Part shown: piece after piece, positions 61,258 to 64,000 of the stretch
Layout: every line of letters begins with the position of its first letter
How positions within the stretch are numbered: the first letter of the stretch is position 1
From: an uncultured Eubacteriales bacterium
Lineage (GTDB): Bacteria; Bacillota; Clostridia; Oscillospirales; CAG-272
Reading direction: 5' to 3'
DNA: 64,000 nt
Assembly (NCBI GenBank): GCA_900542425.1
Contig: UQNQ01000002.1
Span: forward strand, 114,485-178,484
Notes under the pieces: model-generated
Database searches by the model: none
Told to the model about the DNA's origin: nothing
The model's input: the letters and a program-made list of their open reading frames with translations, nothing else
Position numbers and translations under genes: made by a program

Positions 61258-62742
61258 ATGAAAACCATCTGCTTTGACAATGACCGCTACATATCCATGC
61301 AGTCAAAAAAAATTCTGGAACGAATCGATTCCTTTGGAGGCAAGCTGTATCTTGAATTCGGAGGAAAACTTTTCGACGATTATCATGCTTCCCGTGTTCT
61401 TCCCGGCTTTCAGCCGGACAGCAAAGTAAAAATGCTGTATGAACTCCGTGACAGAGCGGAAATTGTCATCGTGATTTCTGCGGGAGATATCGAAAAAAAC
61501 AAGCTGCGCGGTGACCTTGGAATCACCTATGATCTGGATGCCCTTCGTTTGATTGACGCCTTCCGCAGCATCGGACTTTTTGTCGGGAGCGTTGTTATCA
61601 CCCAGTACAGCGCGCAGCCTGCGGCAGAAATCTTTCAAAAACGGCTGGAAGCTCTTGGCGTTAAGGTCTACCGGCATTATATCATTGAAGATTACCCGTC
61701 CAATGTCCCTTTTATTGTAAGTGACGACGGTTTCGGGAAAAACGATTATATCGAGACCTCCCGAGAGCTCGTCGTCATTACCGCTCCGGGACCCGGTAGT
61801 GGAAAAATGGCAACCTGCCTCTCTCAGCTTTATCACGAACACAAACGAGGGATTCGTGCCGGATATGCGAAATTTGAAACTTTCCCGATTTGGAATCTGC
61901 CCCTTGGTCATCCTGTGAATCTCGCCTATGAAGCGGCAACGGCAGATATGGGCGACGTCAATATGATTGATCCGTATCATCTTGAGGCGTATGGTATTTC
62001 TACTGTCAACTATAACAGAGACATTGAAATTTTCCCGGTTTTAAAAACCATGTTTGAAAATATTTACGGTTTTTCTCCATATAAAAGCCCTACGGATATG
62101 GGTGTCAATATGGCTGGTTTTTGTATCACTGACAACGCCGAAGCAGAGCGGGCCGCCTCAGAAGAAATTCTCCGCCGGTATTATTCTGCGCTTTGTTCCC
62201 TGCGTCAGGGGCTTGGAGAAAAAAGTGAGGTTCAGAAAATCGAACTGATTATGAGCAAACTGGGACTCTCCCGTGAAATGAGAGCACCGGTCAAGGCCGC
62301 GCTTGATAAGGCGGAACAAACCGGAGCGCCCGCCGCCGCAATCGAGCTTCCCGACGGAACAATTGTCACAGGAAAAACAAGCGCACTGCTTGGCGCTTCT
62401 TCCGCCATGTTGCTAAATGCGCTGAAAATTCTCGCGGGAATCGAAGATTCGGTATGCTTGATTTCTCCAACGGTAATTGAACCTATTCAGCATTTGAAAA
62501 TTAACCATATGGGGAATCACAACCCAAGGCTCCATACCGATGAAATCCTCATCGCACTCGCTGTTTCCGCTGCTGAAAACAAGGAAGCCGCTCTCGCCTT
62601 GGCTCAGCTTCCTAAGCTGCGCGGGACGGAAGTGCACTCATCCGTTATCCTTTCACGTGTCGATGAAAATGTGTTTAAAAAGCTCGGCGTCAATTTGACC
62701 TGCGAGCCACAATACCAAACGAAAAAGCTATACCACGGATAA
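61258..62742 (+). CDS. DUF1846-family protein
   Basis: The 494-aa protein matches DUF1846 along its length: MKTICFDNDRYISMQSKKI at the start, then LYLEFGGKLFDDYHASRVLPGF. TAPGPGSGKMATCLSQLYHEH (a P-loop-like turn) and FETFPIWNLPLGHPVNLAYEAATADM follow. HLKINHMGNHNPRLHTDEILIAL is near the end. The family is cytoplasmic, forms multimers and has no assigned reaction. GAGGAG (61245-61250) lies 7 bases before the ATG at 61258; a longer frame upstream has no ribosome site and spans the leader. It is monocistronic, with a strong hairpin at its stop. Confidence 0.92.
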   Translation: MKTICFDNDRYISMQSKKILERIDSFGGKLYLEFGGKLFDDYHASRVLPGFQPDSKVKMLYELRDRAEIVIVISAGDIEKNKLRGDLGITYDLDALRLIDAFRSIGLFVGSVVITQYSAQPAAEIFQKRLEALGVKVYRHYIIEDYPSNVPFIVSDDGFGKNDYIETSRELVVITAPGPGSGKMATCLSQLYHEHKRGIRAGYAKFETFPIWNLPLGHPVNLAYEAATADMGDVNMIDPYHLEAYGISTVNYNRDIEIFPVLKTMFENIYGFSPYKSPTDMGVNMAGFCITDNAEAERAASEEILRRYYSALCSLRQGLGEKSEVQKIELIMSKLGLSREMRAPVKAALDKAEQTGAPAAAIELPDGTIVTGKTSALLGASSAMLLNALKILAGIEDSVCLISPTVIEPIQHLKINHMGNHNPRLHTDEILIALAVSAAENKEAALALAQLPKLRGTEVHSSVILSRVDENVFKKLGVNLTCEPQYQTKKLYHG

Positions 62743-62780
62743 ACAAGCGCCCTTCGGGCATTTTCCGAAGGGCGCTTGTT
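62742..62780 (+). terminator. Strong hairpin at the end of the DUF1846 gene
   Basis: Perfect 16-bp arms 62742-62757 and 62765-62780 with a 7-base loop. The tail is poor in T, so it may stabilise the 3' end as much as terminate. Confidence 0.65.
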
Positions 62781-63002
62781 GTTCGGCAGGTGAAATCATT
62801 TTTATCTTTTTTCCGAACCTCCCGCAGAAAAGTGGGCTATCCTATAAAAAAGGGGGAAGCTTTCCCGTTTTGACTTAAGCAAAGCTGCTTAATGATGTTA
62901 AATATAAAAGCATACTGTCTCTTTATGTGATACAAATATGCATAAAATATTATCCTTTTCATCCTTCTTCTAAAGACAAAGCAGCAAGTGCTTCTTACAA
63001 GA
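62781..63002. other. AT-rich intergenic region before the lipoprotein terminator
   Basis: About 220 bases, part of a 301-base gap, with no gene or clear promoter. Confidence 0.5.
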
Positions 63003-63040
63003 GAAAGAACCACCGAACAATCGGTGGTTCTTTCCTTTTT
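63003..63040. terminator. Terminator of the lipoprotein gene
   Basis: Perfect 14-bp arms 63003-63016 and 63021-63034 with an ACAA loop. T6 follows on the plus strand and a T/C-rich tail on the minus strand. Confidence 0.8.
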
Positions 63041-63043
63041 TAA

Positions 63044-63916
63044 TCAAATCGTCGTTTCATTATCCAAATTAAAACCAAAGTCTGTTTCAGGGAAATCTTG
63101 ATATCCCTCAGGCGGTGTTACCGTAACTGCTGTGCCGGGATCCTTAAACGCCAAAGACATCTCAAAATTCATCGTGATAGAGAAAGAAACACCTTCCTCA
63201 GCAGCGACCTTAACAGTGATATCCAAACCCATGTCCTCCTTGGAAAGATATCCTTCTTTATTTACAACAAGGTCTAATATAACGTTGGAAACAGAAAATT
63301 CCCCGATTGTGCTTTCCCCTTCAGTCTCCGTTCCCGTTTTTGATATAAGGTCTAAAAGAGAATCACAAAAGCCTTCAAGAACTTCATCCGGCACCGTCAT
63401 GGAAACAGAACGGGTTCCGTCTTCATTTTCTATGACCTCCAAATCTTTCATGGCTTCTTCGGAATATATTTTCTGTATTAAGTCATTTATATCTGCTTCA
63501 AGCACGTCGAGCGTCTCTTGCTCTTCTTCTGTATTATCCGTCTCTATTTTTTCTTTTCTGCCTTCCCCGCCGGCAACCATGTAAATCCATTCACCTTCTG
63601 TATATACCACCAGGGTGTTATCTCCAAAAATAGACTCTAAAAGACCCATCTCTATGGTCATAAGTGAAACCGGATTTTCTCCTGTAAGCCCGGCGCCTTT
63701 TATGTTTACTTTTGCAGGAATTTCGATTTTTCCTCCCATGATTCCCATGTCCATTGTGATGGATAAATCCATATCATAGTCGCAGGAATCAAGCGCGTTC
63801 ATTTTTTCCTGTGCATCCGTAATAAGGGAATATGCCGTCACTTTTCCACATGATGTCAGTGAAAATACGGAAAGCAGCATAACGAAAATAAGACCGATTG
63901 CAGTTAGTTTTTTCAT
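63044..63916 (-). CDS. Lipoprotein of unknown function
   Basis: The 290-aa protein has a signal peptide (MKKLTAIGLIFVMLLSVFSL) and the lipobox LTSC with the lipidated Cys at about 23. The mature part is acidic and beta-rich. Repeated strand patterns (DYDMDLSITMDMGIM, KVNIKGAGL, LDLVVNKEGYLSKEDMGLDITVKVA, SITMNFEMSLAFKD) recall the LolA-like or DUF6612-type lipoproteins of Firmicutes. I cannot assign a function. GGGAGC lies about 10 bases before the ATG. A terminator follows the stop. Confidence 0.8.
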   Translation of the reverse strand: MKKLTAIGLIFVMLLSVFSLTSCGKVTAYSLITDAQEKMNALDSCDYDMDLSITMDMGIMGGKIEIPAKVNIKGAGLTGENPVSLMTIEMGLLESIFGDNTLVVYTEGEWIYMVAGGEGRKEKIETDNTEEEQETLDVLEADINDLIQKIYSEEAMKDLEVIENEDGTRSVSMTVPDEVLEGFCDSLLDLISKTGTETEGESTIGEFSVSNVILDLVVNKEGYLSKEDMGLDITVKVAAEEGVSFSITMNFEMSLAFKDPGTAVTVTPPEGYQDFPETDFGFNLDNETTI

Positions 63917-64000
63917 AATTAGAAGCTCCCTTTCTGTTTGTTATAGATTCTAACTAATATCAGTACATCACTTTCTTCGTAAAATTTCAATATATTTAAT

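Noticed and set aside
1..64000. CRISPR arrays, tRNA or rRNA genes
   Set aside because: No regularly spaced repeats, no T-loop-like tRNA ends and no rRNA stretches were noticed on either strand.

Overview
The window looks like chromosomal DNA of an endospore-forming Firmicute of the class Clostridia. The evidence is intact sigK (with its pro-sequence), spoIIR, yqfC, yqfD, a ylbJ-like gene, a SPOCS/LysM protein and an alpha/beta-type SASP. Shine-Dalgarno sites are strong, and many sigma-A promoters have exactly 17-bp spacers. I find no rRNA, tRNA, CRISPR array, insertion sequence or prophage. The genus cannot be fixed from the sequence alone.

Layout. 1-2.2 kb: the 3' half of a carB gene fused in frame, without linker, to a complete dapF (carbamoyl-phosphate synthase plus diaminopimelate epimerase). 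2.3-5.6 kb: sugar/uronate catabolism on the minus strand (Gfo/Idh dehydrogenase, TIM-barrel sugar isomerase, mannonate dehydratase). 5.7-11 kb: a small membrane protein, hemW, lepA and an M3 oligopeptidase. 11.6-18.1 kb (plus): a lipid kinase followed by a Gld-like ABC system (ATPase, permease, GldG-like protein, DUF4340-like protein). 18.2-25.1 kb: sporulation and housekeeping genes (SPOCS, sigK, DUF2500, ppx/gppA, spoIIR, SASP, rpmB, trmB). 25.7-32.4 kb: a DUF378 protein, uncharacterised proteins, a polysaccharide deacetylase, an SPFH protein and an SLH-type surface protein.

32.6-47.5 kb is a carbohydrate and cofactor region. A CatP-like chloramphenicol acetyltransferase sits downstream of a pncB - AspT-like transporter - GH78 rhamnosidase operon. 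A PfoR-like PTS IIC gene is divergent from pncB. Then come prs and a rhamnose operon read rhaB-rhaA-capA-SIS-tandem class II aldolase. RhaA, RhaB and the aldolase give a plausible complete path from L-rhamnose to DHAP and lactaldehyde, and the GH78 enzyme would supply the rhamnose.

47.7-57.3 kb is a core Firmicute block: mutS2, a small Cys-rich protein and a ylbJ-like gene on the minus strand, then yqfC-yqfD-phoH-ybeY-era-recO on the plus strand. 57.7-63.9 kb holds a DUF4177 protein, mgtE, a ThrE-type exporter, a DUF1846 protein and a lipoprotein.

Points most worth a second look: the CarB-DapF fusion; the aldolase whose second domain has lost most catalytic and metal residues; a 12-bp perfect inverted repeat enclosing the -35 box of the PTS IIC promoter; the ppx/spoIIR 3' overlap, with the only visible ppx terminator beyond spoIIR; two strong hairpins in the yqfC leader; the acquired-looking cat gene; and the Gld-like export system.
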